Source: Gemmata massiliana (GTDB taxonomy: Bacteria; Planctomycetota; Planctomycetia; Gemmatales; Gemmataceae). Taken from it: a DNA stretch of 64,000 nt. The translations under genes and the position numbers were made by a program. Below the pieces are notes generated by a model. That model saw only the letters and a program-made list of their open reading frames with translations, was not told where the DNA came from and made no database searches. Below, piece after piece: positions 35,542 through 44,616 of the stretch (within the stretch, counting starts at the first letter, position 1; each line of letters starts with the position of its first letter). The stretch spans positions 372,001 to 436,000 of the forward strand of contig NZ_LR593886.1 in NCBI RefSeq assembly GCF_901538265.1, in the 5' to 3' direction.

Positions 35542-36975
35542 ATGTCGAAGTTCTTCAAGTACAAATCGGCCGCGGAACTGGAAGCGGAGAACGCCCGGCT
35601 CGGGATCGATTTACGGTTCTCCGAAGATCTCACACCCTTATTCCAGCCCCTGGTTGTGGGGCCGCGAACTCTCGGTAACCGTTGGGGTATTCACCCAATG
35701 GAGGGGTGCGACGGGGAACTGGATGGCTCGCCGGGTGAACTCACGTTTCGTCGCTACCAGCGCTTCGGCGCGGGCGGGGCGAAGCTCATTTGGGGCGAAG
35801 CTTGTGCGGTCACGCCCCAAGCACGGGCCAATCCCCGACAAATATTACTTAACGAATCGACCAGGTCCGCGTTCGCACAAATGGTCGCCGACTGTCGGAA
35901 GGCTCACTGTGACGCGAACGGAACAGATACCGACTTGCTCCTCGGACTGCAACTGACGCACTCGGGGCGCTACAGCCACCCGCATCCGATCATTGCTACC
36001 CATGACCCGATCCTCGACCCGCGCACGACCGCGAACCGGGCCACGGGCGCCCGCGTTACGGCCGACTACCCGCTCATTACCGACGATGAATTGAAGCGCC
36101 TCGTCGACGACTACGTTCGCGCCGCAAAACTCGCGGTGGAAGTGGACTTCGATTTCATTGATGTGAAACAGTGCCACCGCTACTTGCTGAATGAACTGCT
36201 CGGAGCGCGGAACCGGCCCGGACTTTACGGCGGCAGTTACGAGAACCGCACCCGGTTCGCACGCGAAGTCTTCCAGGCCGTGCGCGCGGCGGTTCCCGCT
36301 CACATCGTTCTCGCGACGCGGATGAACGTTTACGACGGCATCCCGTTTCACAAGTCGGCGAACGACGACGGTACCCCCGATACCCACGCGCTTCCGCTCG
36401 TGAACGGTTGGGGGATGCCCGAAGGCGATCCCTTTACAGTGGACCTCACCGAACCACTGCGCTGGATCGCGGAGATGCGCGGGCTGGGAGTCACGCTCGT
36501 CAACGTAACGATGGGCAACCCCTACGCGCAGCCGCACTACGGGCGCCCGTTCGAGTACCCGCCGCCGGACGGTTACGAATCGCCCGAGCACCCGCTTACC
36601 GGTGTGGACCGGCACTTCCGCACGGTCGAAACCATTCAGAAGACGTTCCCGGACCTCGCCCTCGTGGGAACAGGGTACAGTTACCTGCAAGAGTTCCTGC
36701 CGCAAGTGGCTGCGGCGAACGTCCGCGACGAGCGCGTGAGCATTGTGGGCGTCGGGCGGGGCACACTGTCCCAGCCGGACTGGGTGCGGCAGTTGCTCGA
36801 TAACGGCAAGCTCGATCGCAAGCGCGTCTGCCGCACGTTCAGCTACTGCACGGCGATTATGCGGGCGAAGCAGCACCCGCTGGGCCAGTACGCGACCGGG
36901 TGCCCGCCCTTCGATAAAGAGGCTTACGGTGAAATTTGGAAGGAAGTGCAGCAGTTGAACGTGAAGAAATCGTAG
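35542..36975 (+). CDS. NADH:flavin oxidoreductase, Old Yellow Enzyme type
   Basis: This 477-residue protein has an FMN-binding TIM barrel. The first strand reads LVVGPRTLGNRWGIHPMEGCDG, followed by the HSGRYSHP flavin/substrate region and DFIDVKQCHRYLLNELLG, which corresponds to the family HxAHGYLxxxFLSP element but is altered. GVGRGTLSQPDW is the C-terminal phosphate-binding strand. Typical members reduce activated alkenes or dienoyl-CoA with NAD(P)H. It lacks the extra FAD/NAD domains of the 2,4-dienoyl-CoA reductase class. ATG 35542 is preferred over a 20-codon longer frame. The substrate is unknown. Confidence 0.87.
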   Translation: MSKFFKYKSAAELEAENARLGIDLRFSEDLTPLFQPLVVGPRTLGNRWGIHPMEGCDGELDGSPGELTFRRYQRFGAGGAKLIWGEACAVTPQARANPRQILLNESTRSAFAQMVADCRKAHCDANGTDTDLLLGLQLTHSGRYSHPHPIIATHDPILDPRTTANRATGARVTADYPLITDDELKRLVDDYVRAAKLAVEVDFDFIDVKQCHRYLLNELLGARNRPGLYGGSYENRTRFAREVFQAVRAAVPAHIVLATRMNVYDGIPFHKSANDDGTPDTHALPLVNGWGMPEGDPFTVDLTEPLRWIAEMRGLGVTLVNVTMGNPYAQPHYGRPFEYPPPDGYESPEHPLTGVDRHFRTVETIQKTFPDLALVGTGYSYLQEFLPQVAAANVRDERVSIVGVGRGTLSQPDWVRQLLDNGKLDRKRVCRTFSYCTAIMRAKQHPLGQYATGCPPFDKEAYGEIWKEVQQLNVKKS

Positions 36976-37092
36976 TCTGCGAGCGAATGACAGGTTGAGA
37001 GCAAACTCGAACGCTGGCTCGGCGCCCACTCGTGCTCATCACGAACGGAGTTCGTTAGTCGGGCCGGTTGCGCCAAAGAGAACAGGCCCGCC

Positions 37093-37455
37093 ATGTCCGC
37101 CCGTAGGTGGTTCATCCTGCTCGGTTTCGTACTCGTTTCGCTCGTGCTGTCGTTGGGGTGGGTCGTTTGGGCCGTGTTCAACGCGCCGCCCGGTCAGCGG
37201 ATGGGCGCAGTGGGCATCACCGGTACCCTTCAGTTACTCGAACTACCACTCGCTTACGGCCTGCTGCGCTTCAGTGACTACGCCCACACGTGGGCCGTGC
37301 GCCTGAACCTCGTGAAGATCGCGGGCGCGATCGGTCTCACGGTCGCCGGCGCCATTGGTAACCAAGCCGAACTGGTCGCGGCGGGGATCGCGGCGTGCGG
37401 GTTCTTCGTCGCGTATACCCTGTTTCTTCGGCGCAACGCCGAGTTCTTCGACTAG
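37093..37455 (+). CDS. Small multi-span membrane protein
   Basis: This 120-residue protein has about four membrane helices: residues 6-28, 38-58, 70-88 and 92-112. It lacks charged or motif-like positions that would suggest transport or catalysis. It starts MSARRWFILLGF, which agrees with an N-in orientation. It lies 44 bases upstream of the HpcH/HpaI aldolase gene on the same strand and may be co-transcribed with it. No family is recognised. Confidence 0.7.
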   Translation: MSARRWFILLGFVLVSLVLSLGWVVWAVFNAPPGQRMGAVGITGTLQLLELPLAYGLLRFSDYAHTWAVRLNLVKIAGAIGLTVAGAIGNQAELVAAGIAACGFFVAYTLFLRRNAEFFD

Positions 37456-37499
37456 CAGACGATACAACAGGTGCGTACCCTCCTCCCCCGGAACGCTCC

Positions 37500-38294
37500 A
37501 TGCGCACCAACCCCATCAAGCAGCTCCTGAAGTCCGGTAAACCCACGGTCGGCACGTGGCTCTCGCTCGGGAGCGTCACCGCGGCGCGGTTCCTCGCTCG
37601 CTCAGGTTTCGACTGGCTCACGGTCGATGTCGAGCACTCGCTGGTGAACGTCGAGACCACCACGCATATGATCGCGTCGATCGCGGACGCCGGGAGCGTG
37701 CCGCTCGTGCGCGTGCCTTCCAACCGACACGATCACATCAAGCGCGTCCTCGATAACGGCGGGTTCGGTGTCGTGGTGCCGATGGTAAACACGCGCCAGG
37801 AGGCCCAGGACGCCGTGAGCGCGTGCCTGTACCCGCCGTTCGGTACGCGGAGCGTCGGCGGTAGCGTTCACGCACTAAACTTCGCCGCGAACCCGGTGGA
37901 CTACTACGCGCGGGCGAACGACGAGATCCTCATCGTGCTCCAGTGTGAGCACATTCAGGCCGTGCGGAACTTCGAGGACGTGTACTCCGTGCCCGGCATC
38001 GACGCGGTGTTCGTTGGCCCCAACGACCTCGCCGCGAGCATGCGCAGCGCCGACGGCAAGCCGCCGCACCCGGACGTCTTCAAACAGGCACTCGCGGACA
38101 TTCTCGCCGCCGCGAAGCGGATCGGCGTCCCCGCCGGCATTCACACGTTCAGCATCGAAGAGGCAAAGTCGCGCATCGCGGACGGCTGGCAGTTCATCGC
38201 GGTAAACAGCGAACTGAAGTTCCTGACCGACGGGGCGAAGCAGGTCGTCGACGGCTTGGGGCTGGGTAAGGGGGGCGACCTCGCGAAGTATTGA
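37500..38294 (+). CDS. HpcH/HpaI-family aldolase
   Basis: This 264-residue class II pyruvate-type aldolase has a metal-dependent TIM barrel. Recognisable elements are GTWLSLGSVTAARFLARSGF, FDWLTVDVEHSLVN, PLVRVPSN, DNGGFGVVVPMVNTRQEA and IDAVFVGPNDLAASM. Members split 2-keto-3-deoxy acids such as 2-dehydro-3-deoxyglucarate or 4-hydroxy-2-oxoheptanedioate into pyruvate and an aldehyde. The metal ligands Glu and Asp lie in the QCEHIQAVRNFEDV and VGPND regions. ATG 37500 gives the standard family length; the upstream in-frame 35 codons overlap the preceding gene. Its natural substrate cannot be assigned. Confidence 0.9.
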   Translation: MRTNPIKQLLKSGKPTVGTWLSLGSVTAARFLARSGFDWLTVDVEHSLVNVETTTHMIASIADAGSVPLVRVPSNRHDHIKRVLDNGGFGVVVPMVNTRQEAQDAVSACLYPPFGTRSVGGSVHALNFAANPVDYYARANDEILIVLQCEHIQAVRNFEDVYSVPGIDAVFVGPNDLAASMRSADGKPPHPDVFKQALADILAAAKRIGVPAGIHTFSIEEAKSRIADGWQFIAVNSELKFLTDGAKQVVDGLGLGKGGDLAKY

Positions 38295-38419
38295 TCGCTG
38301 AACTCGCGGGCAAAATACCCGTTTTGCCTTCCGAACCCCCGAAAATCTCCGTTGACCCCTGTTCCCACCGAGGCTATGCACGCGAGCGAAACCTTTAGAA
38401 ACTCAAGGCGTGCGAACCG

Positions 38420-39286
38420 ATGCGGTGGGTGTGGGTACGTTCGGTAATTGTGATAGCGTACTCAATCGCCCCTTGTGGGTGCTTGACTCGCGCCGAACAG
38501 CCATCGCTCACGTCCGTGGCCCGGTCGCTCGCTCCGGTGCAACAGGCCGAGGGCATTCAGCTCGAATCGATCATCCTCGAGCGCCCCATCGGTGACCGGT
38601 TTCTCGACCGCGAACTCTGGGACTCGACGCTGCCGGTCGGCTCGCCCGAAATGCAAGTGCTCCTGAGCGAGAACGGGTTGCGGGCTGGTGTTCTTGCCGG
38701 GGCGCTTCCGCCACGATTCCAGGCGCTCCTCGAATCCGATGCCGAAGCGATCGCCGGGCGCGGGCTGACGTTCGCGAACCGCAAAGAAGAAGTACTCCCG
38801 ACCAGCGGGCCGAACGAACTCTCTGAGTTCAGCGTGCGCACGGACTTCGCTAGTAAGCCCGCCCCGGTCAGCTTCAAACAGGCTCGGGGCGGTATTCTCG
38901 TCCGGCCAGAAGCGACGAGCGACCGTCGCGTGCGGATCACGTGCGAACCGCAAATCCAACACGGCGAGCGGCAGCTATATTGGGGCGCGTCAGAGGACGG
39001 AACCGGGTGGGTGAAGCGCGAAGAGTTGCCACTCAAACGCTACCAGCCCCTCGCGTTCGATGTTCCGCTCGGACGGAGCGAGTATTTGGTAATCGGGTGG
39101 CGAGCGGACCAGGACGACACGCTCGGGGCCGCACTCTTCAGTGTGGAAGCGAACGGCCAATCGCGTCAGCGGGTTCTCGTAATCCGCGCTCGCCAGGTGA
39201 ACCCCGGTACCACGCCCGATCTGCCGTCGCTCGGGTCGGGTGGGCGCCGGGCGTCCATCGCGGCCGAAGCCGGACGCCCGCGCTAA
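38420..39286 (+). CDS. Probable secreted or lipid-anchored hypothetical protein
   Basis: This 288-residue protein begins MRWVWVRSVIVIAYSIAPCG, a hydrophobic export signal followed by Cys residues (APCGCLTRAEQ). A lipobox is possible but imperfect. The mature part has beta-rich segments (RVRITCEPQIQHGERQLYW, EYLVIGWRADQDDTLGAALF) and a Gly/Arg-rich end. No family or catalytic motif was recognised. It is convergent with the next gene. Confidence 0.65.
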   Translation: MRWVWVRSVIVIAYSIAPCGCLTRAEQPSLTSVARSLAPVQQAEGIQLESIILERPIGDRFLDRELWDSTLPVGSPEMQVLLSENGLRAGVLAGALPPRFQALLESDAEAIAGRGLTFANRKEEVLPTSGPNELSEFSVRTDFASKPAPVSFKQARGGILVRPEATSDRRVRITCEPQIQHGERQLYWGASEDGTGWVKREELPLKRYQPLAFDVPLGRSEYLVIGWRADQDDTLGAALFSVEANGQSRQRVLVIRARQVNPGTTPDLPSLGSGGRRASIAAEAGRPR

Positions 39287-39370
39287 TCTCGTTGTCAACT
39301 CTCCGCGAAGACGTTCGGGAGCCGCGCGTTTCGTGACTGCAGCCCCCGAAACGTCCGTTTCACACCGAGA

Positions 39371-40831
39371 TCAGAACGACACCTTGTACTTCTCAGCGAG
39401 TTTGCGCTTCGCGTCGTAGATGGTCTTGTCGATCATCTCCCAGGTCTCGGCTCGGTGCTGCTTGTCGTCGGAGACGACTTTGGCCATTTGCTCCCGGATT
39501 TTGGGGATGTTGGTGTCCACGAACACGGGGTTGCTGAATATCCCCGCGCCCCACCACCCGAATGACCGGCCGCCCCCGTACCCGTAGAAGTATTGTTGGT
39601 CGGCCAGGGCTTTCGTATCGATCGGCACCCCGCGCAAACTTTGACCGATGGCCCGTAGGCGCCGGGCCGACTGGTGCGCGGCGTCTATCGCGATCGGGTC
39701 CACGTTCCGGGGGCTGACGTGCAGGAGTTGGTCGGCCGCCTTCTCGTGCCAGGTCGCGGTCTTCTCGTAGTTCGGGCTGTCTTTCTTCTGGGAGATCTCA
39801 CCCAGGATCGTGTTCACGGCCTGGAGGTAGCGCTTGGTCGCGCTCGCGGTCGGCGTGGCGCCGGTCGTTCCCGGTTCGGGTTCCGCGGCCGGGTTCGGGA
39901 ACGCGAACAGGGATATGATGTGCTTCAGGTCCGCGGTCGTGAGACTCCCGGACAGAGTGAACGTCGTGTCTTTGAACTCGGCCTTCCAGCGCTCGAATCC
40001 CTCAATTGCGATTCCCTGGTCTTCGATCAACTCGCGGACCAGATCCGGTAGCGTGTTCCTGAACCGAGCCGGTTCGACCGCAAACTCGATCGCGATGCTG
40101 GCAGTGATCTTGTCGGTCACCTTCGCCGAGAACGTCATTCCCTTCACCTGGGACAAGAAGCTCGCGAGCAGGTTCACGTCCGCGTTCTTGACCTTGGCGA
40201 CCGACGGGCTGGCCGGGAGAGTCATTTTCAGGAGGGTCTTATCCACCGCGTCTTCGAGATCCACCGCGATGGTGACGGTGTTATCCTTCGCACCCTCGGT
40301 CGCTTTCTTCAGGTACGGCGACAGCGCGCCCGTCTTGTTCGCGAGCGCGCTCTTCAGGTAGCGCGCGGTGAACTGGCGGTCGGCCGGGTACACGGCCACA
40401 AGGGTCGTGCTCGGGAGCCACGTGAAGTAGACGTCGCGCGGGGACAGTGCGGCCACTTGTCCGACGATGTCGTCGCTGGAACCGCCCTCGCGCGTGGCCA
40501 CGTCGCGCATGTTCGGGAGGCTGCCCACGGTGACCAGCCCGACCTGGCACCCCCGAACCATCGTGTTCAGATTCACGTCCGCGGCCACGACCACGGCTTC
40601 CGCGTCGGACGGGACGAACCCCAGTCCGCCGCGGTTCCCGGGTTGCCCCTTCTCGCTCCACTTCTCGCTCTTGGCGAGCGGGCTAGCGTAAGCCCCCTTC
40701 GCGTCGACGAGTAGCAAGGTGTTGGTGTTGGTCGGCGTGTACTTCAGAAGCCCGTCATACGGCCCCGCTGCACTCGCTGGGGCGGCGAGCGCGAGGAGCA
40801 AACACCAGACGACCGGAGCGGAGCGCGGCAT
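39371..40831 (-). CDS. Secreted hypothetical protein
   Basis: This 486-residue protein has a signal peptide (residues 1-22, ALAAPASAAGPYD). The body shows alternating beta and helical segments. Residues 345-360 hold a Pro/Ala/Thr linker, and the C-terminal 130 residues contain a Gly/Tyr/Trp-rich loop (YFYGYGGGRSFGWWGAGIF). The ATG at 40831 was chosen because it follows GAGGTGA and starts the signal peptide; the longer frame is not supported. No enzyme motif was found. It sits upstream of the M61 peptidase stop on the same strand order but has its own start and spacing. Confidence 0.72.
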   Translation of the reverse strand: MPRSAPVVWCLLLALAAPASAAGPYDGLLKYTPTNTNTLLLVDAKGAYASPLAKSEKWSEKGQPGNRGGLGFVPSDAEAVVVAADVNLNTMVRGCQVGLVTVGSLPNMRDVATREGGSSDDIVGQVAALSPRDVYFTWLPSTTLVAVYPADRQFTARYLKSALANKTGALSPYLKKATEGAKDNTVTIAVDLEDAVDKTLLKMTLPASPSVAKVKNADVNLLASFLSQVKGMTFSAKVTDKITASIAIEFAVEPARFRNTLPDLVRELIEDQGIAIEGFERWKAEFKDTTFTLSGSLTTADLKHIISLFAFPNPAAEPEPGTTGATPTASATKRYLQAVNTILGEISQKKDSPNYEKTATWHEKAADQLLHVSPRNVDPIAIDAAHQSARRLRAIGQSLRGVPIDTKALADQQYFYGYGGGRSFGWWGAGIFSNPVFVDTNIPKIREQMAKVVSDDKQHRAETWEMIDKTIYDAKRKLAEKYKVSF

Positions 40832-40966
40832 GGGAGTCACCTCGGAGTGTGGCCGGAACGCACTCAATCTCGCGACCCGAGGGGGCGAAGTCAAGCGCCC
40901 GCTGTGTCGGAACGGTATCCCGATCGGCAAAATTACGGGCACCCTAACACCTTTTCACGCCACCGC

Positions 40967-42835
40967 TTACTTCGTCTTCGATTTGATAACCTCGGCCAGA
41001 ACGTCCGTCTTGCCCTCGGCTTTCTCCAGGCGCGGGTAGCGGGCGCCGTCCTTGTAATCGAGCGCGTGCGTTTTGAAGAAGTCGCCGCTCTCGGCGAGTA
41101 GTTCGAGCTTCCCGCCGGTCTTTGTTGCAGCGACGGCGGTCTTCAGGTTGTCCGTTGCGAACCGGCGCCCGTTGACCGCGATCAGCTTCATGCCCGGAGC
41201 CAGCCCCGCTTTCGCCGCGGCCGAGTTCGGCACGATGTCACCCACGAGTCCCTCTCCGCTCACAGCAAAGCCGACCGAGTCGGTCAGGTTGACGCCTTTC
41301 GCGAGTCCCTCCATCGTGGTGAACAGATCGGTGGGTTTCTCGGTGTAAGAGAGTTTCCAGCCGCCCTCGGTGATGCCTTCGAGCGGGGGAGTTTCCGCGG
41401 GCACTTCGACCCGGCGCGCGAAGTACGCTTTCCAGTCGCGTTCGGCGACCGCGTTGAGTGTATCGATCACGTTTTCGAGATTGTACCCGCGTACCACGGG
41501 TGTTCCGGTGCCGTTCCCGAAGAAGGCCGCGCAGAAGTCGTCGATCGACTTCGCGCCCTTCGTTTGCGTGCGGATGAGCACGTCGACTTCGAGCCACAGC
41601 AGCGTGCCCTCGTCGTAGAAATCCACGGCCCGGCGCGCGGAGCGCCACGACCCGGTCGCGTCGAAGAGCGTACTCGCGGCCGCGGCGGTGTCGTCCAGCG
41701 GGCGCCACCCGCGTGCCTTCACGTTCGTCATGCGCGCGGCCGTCATCGCGAGGTAGTCGCGTGCGTCTTCCGCGGTGAGCAACCCGGAGCGCGCTGCGAG
41801 CAGCCACCCGAGGTAGTTGGTCAGTCCCTCGTAGACCCACAGCAACCGCGTTTGTTGGGGCTTCTGGTAGTCGGGCATAATCATGTCGGCGGGGCGCCGG
41901 AACTTGCCGTTCCACGAGTGAACGAACTCGTGCGGGAATAGTGTGGCCGCGGCCTTGCGCTCGCCGGCTTTGACCAGCGCGAGTTCTGCCAACCGGTTGT
42001 CGCTCGACTGGTGGTGCTCGATCCCGGCACGCGGAATGTGGTTGCTCAGCCCGAGCAGGAACGTGTAGTCGCGGTACGGTTTCGCCGGGCCGAACAGGGC
42101 TGCGGCCTCTCCGGGCAACTTGTTCCACGCCTTGAGCGTCGCTTCGGGCACTTCAAGACCATCCGGACTGTCGCACGCGAGCACCACGCGGTGACGTTGC
42201 CCCTCCTGGCCCGCGCCGATGGGAACGATGCGCACGTTTTCGCCCGCCAGAAGCGGCGAATCGATGAGCGTTTCCAGCGTGGCCTCTTTGAACGCGACAC
42301 GCCCGTCTTTCTCCTCACGCGGAACCAATGCAGTGCCGTACTTCCACTTCTCCGGCAGTTTCACTGTGGCGTCGAACGTCAGGTCCAGCGGCTTCGCCAG
42401 TTTGGGGTACACGAGTACGTCGTTCCAGTTCATCGTCATGACCTTCGGCGACGCGACCGTCATGAACATCGCCCCGCCTTCGGCTCCGGCCGCGAGTAGC
42501 AGGTCGAAGTTTACTTCGATCGAGGTAGCGCCGTCCGGCACCATGCAGTTGATCGTGAACGGGTCCGCGTCGTCGCGCTTCCAGTCGATCGCCTTCCCGC
42601 CGGCCCGCACGCGGAACTCGGTCACGTTCGCGATCTGACCGACCGGCCGGTGCCGGCCCGGAATCCACTTAGGGTAGTGCAGCGCGATCGGCCCCGGTGC
42701 GGTCGGGATCACCTCGCGGACGTGGATGACCTTGCGCGACACTTCGGCCGCGTCGACGGACAATTCGATGTTCTGTGCGAAGGTCAGCGGCGGGAACGCA
42801 GCGAGGGCGAACACAACGAGCGCGAAACGCAGCAT
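40967..42835 (-). CDS. M61-family metallopeptidase with PDZ domain
   Basis: This 622-residue secreted protein has a signal peptide (1-20, PLTFAQN), an N-terminal beta domain (25-180) typical of M61, and a gluzincin catalytic domain with HEFVHSWNGKF (HExxH near residue 303) and the third zinc ligand Glu in WVYEGLTNYLG about 30 residues later. A PDZ domain lies at about 500-590 (VGDIVPNSAAAKAGLAPGMK, then VNGRRF). M61 enzymes are aminopeptidases with preference for glycine or alanine. The length is usual. GGAGAGG before the ATG at 42835 supports the start. It probably acts in the periplasm. Confidence 0.9.
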   Translation of the reverse strand: MLRFALVVFALAAFPPLTFAQNIELSVDAAEVSRKVIHVREVIPTAPGPIALHYPKWIPGRHRPVGQIANVTEFRVRAGGKAIDWKRDDADPFTINCMVPDGATSIEVNFDLLLAAGAEGGAMFMTVASPKVMTMNWNDVLVYPKLAKPLDLTFDATVKLPEKWKYGTALVPREEKDGRVAFKEATLETLIDSPLLAGENVRIVPIGAGQEGQRHRVVLACDSPDGLEVPEATLKAWNKLPGEAAALFGPAKPYRDYTFLLGLSNHIPRAGIEHHQSSDNRLAELALVKAGERKAAATLFPHEFVHSWNGKFRRPADMIMPDYQKPQQTRLLWVYEGLTNYLGWLLAARSGLLTAEDARDYLAMTAARMTNVKARGWRPLDDTAAAASTLFDATGSWRSARRAVDFYDEGTLLWLEVDVLIRTQTKGAKSIDDFCAAFFGNGTGTPVVRGYNLENVIDTLNAVAERDWKAYFARRVEVPAETPPLEGITEGGWKLSYTEKPTDLFTTMEGLAKGVNLTDSVGFAVSGEGLVGDIVPNSAAAKAGLAPGMKLIAVNGRRFATDNLKTAVAATKTGGKLELLAESGDFFKTHALDYKDGARYPRLEKAEGKTDVLAEVIKSKTK

Positions 42836-43530
42836 AGCGAGCCTCTCCGGTTGCAAACGGGAGCCGCCATGATACCCGGCGCCCGCGCGAAAGTGTACTC
42901 GCCGCGTCTGCCGGCGGTTCACGAGCCCCGAAGCTAACAAACGCTAACGTTTTGGGATTGTGAGGCCACCTTTTGGCTCGAAGAACGTTTCAACTCCGCA
43001 CTACTCCCGGAGTTCTGCATAGTCCCTTCACGCGAACACGATGCGACCGGATAACAATTACTACAAACCATCCAAAACCCGCGATTTCGTGCTAACATCG
43101 AACTGAAAATCCCCTCAAAAAGAGCCGCTTTTGGGCGGCCGGCCTGGGTGAACGGCTGATGTCAGCCGTCTGGAGGGTCGTCCGCTCGCCGGACTTTGAC
43201 CTCGTCCCCAGCACCTCTTACCCGATCCGGTGGCCTTAAAAACACGCACGTGCGGTCCCGCTCCTCGGCAGTGCGTCAGGATCGCCTCGTCACCGCGACC
43301 AGCGTCGGTCAAGATCGGCATCGCGGAGAGGTCACGGCCCTCGCACATCTATTGCGCGAGTGCGAGAACGGTGGGTAGGCCACTCGGGGCGGAGGGGTTG
43401 CCGAAGATGACGCTGAGTATGCGAGATTGTCTATCGTGGCGTTTTAACCGTTTTTCTCTTGGTGCGCGTTGGCGATAGTGATTACGATCCAACTAAATTA
43501 CCAATTCAATCCTCTGAACGCGGTATACTA
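42836..43530. other. Intergenic region of about 700 bases with palindrome and paired GCTAAC motif
   Basis: No convincing gene is present. GCTAAC occurs twice at a 10-base spacing (42933 and 42943) and once near 43090. A near-perfect palindrome, ACGGCTGATGTCAGCCGT, occurs at 43152-43169 and could be an operator or hairpin. Between 43170 and 43420, short frames occur on both strands without family-like sequence; they might be remnants of a gene. Confidence 0.5.
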
Positions 43531-44616
43531 GTGAGTCGAAAATGGCTCAGCCTCGTGGTGATTATCGCAGCCACCTTTGCTGCGGGCGCCGGGGTGGTCG
43601 CAGCGCGGTGGATGAAACAGAACGCAGAACCAGCGCCTCCCGCGCCTGAACAAACGCTACTGACCGTCGATTCCTCTTCGCTCGATTTTGGCGAAGTGTG
43701 GGAGACGGACAAATTCGATTGGGCTGTTCCTGTAACCAATCGCTCCGCAAACTCTGTTGACATTTCTCGCTGGGGCAGTTCGTGTAACTGCACCGCGGTT
43801 CAGCCGTCTTCCCTCCGACTTTCACCAGGCGAGACGAAGACGATCACCGTTCGGCTCGACCTCACGCAGACGCTCTATTACCAGCAAGCCGCCCAACCCG
43901 TTGCCGTGAGTTTGTTGCCGATAGTTGCGGAACAGAATTCGCGCCGCTCTTGGCAATTAAGCGGCACCGTCAAACCCCTGCTGCGCAAGCAACCCAATCT
44001 GGTCTTCGGGCCGCTCTCGGCTGCTGCCCAACCGTTATCGCCGTTGCAAACAGCGCTCTCGTTCGTCCAACCCATAGAAACCGTCAGCGTCGAATGCGAC
44101 AGTCCTTATGTGACCGCGGTCGTGGTGCCTAGCCGTGATGATGCCGTGCGAAGCGACGTTCGTGTTGAGTTCCGATTCGCACGCACGATTCCCTTTGGCA
44201 CGCACCCGTTCAAACTGGCGCTGCGGGGCACATTCTCGTCGCCTCGCAGCGAGTACTCGACGCAACTACAGGGTAATGTCTCGGTTGTGACCGATGTCCA
44301 AGCTCAGCCGGCAGAAGCTCTCTTTGCGGCGCGAACCGTTGGCGAAACCTGCGAAGAGGAGATCCGCTTGATTTCCCTAACGGGTAGGCCCTTTCGCATC
44401 GAATCGCTGACGCCTCAAGGGGCCGGGCTAACAGTACAGCGCGTGAACGACGAGCCGCGGTTCGTCGTTCGGCAGCAGATCGTTGAGGGAAGCCAAACGA
44501 AGAACAGCGTGGTCGCGGTCGTTGTCGTTGAAGGCGGCAAACAAGCTCTGACCGTCCCTGTTATCAGTACCGGCGTCGTCCCGCCCCCCACCGCTCGCAA
44601 GGGGACCGAGAAATGA
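43531..44616 (+). CDS. DUF1573-domain membrane-anchored protein
   Basis: This 361-residue protein starts with GTG (MSRKWLSLVVII) and a membrane helix or uncleaved signal. A DUF1573 domain follows at about residues 50-120: SLDFGEVWETDKFDWAVPV, then the WGSSCNCTAV turn with two Cys and LSPGETKTITVRLDL. DUF1573 is an immunoglobulin-like domain seen in surface proteins of Bacteroidetes and planctomycetes. Three further beta-sandwich-like regions seem to follow. Its TGA overlaps the next ATG (ATGA), so the genes are translationally coupled. A TTG start at 43461 upstream is less likely. It is the first gene of the Cys-rich/pseudopilin cluster. Confidence 0.82.
   Translation: MSRKWLSLVVIIAATFAAGAGVVAARWMKQNAEPAPPAPEQTLLTVDSSSLDFGEVWETDKFDWAVPVTNRSANSVDISRWGSSCNCTAVQPSSLRLSPGETKTITVRLDLTQTLYYQQAAQPVAVSLLPIVAEQNSRRSWQLSGTVKPLLRKQPNLVFGPLSAAAQPLSPLQTALSFVQPIETVSVECDSPYVTAVVVPSRDDAVRSDVRVEFRFARTIPFGTHPFKLALRGTFSSPRSEYSTQLQGNVSVVTDVQAQPAEALFAARTVGETCEEEIRLISLTGRPFRIESLTPQGAGLTVQRVNDEPRFVVRQQIVEGSQTKNSVVAVVVVEGGKQALTVPVISTGVVPPPTARKGTEK

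Noticed and set aside
43115-43420. Insertion-sequence or transposase remnant
   Set aside because: Short frames on both strands show no DDE or HUH motif and no terminal repeats.
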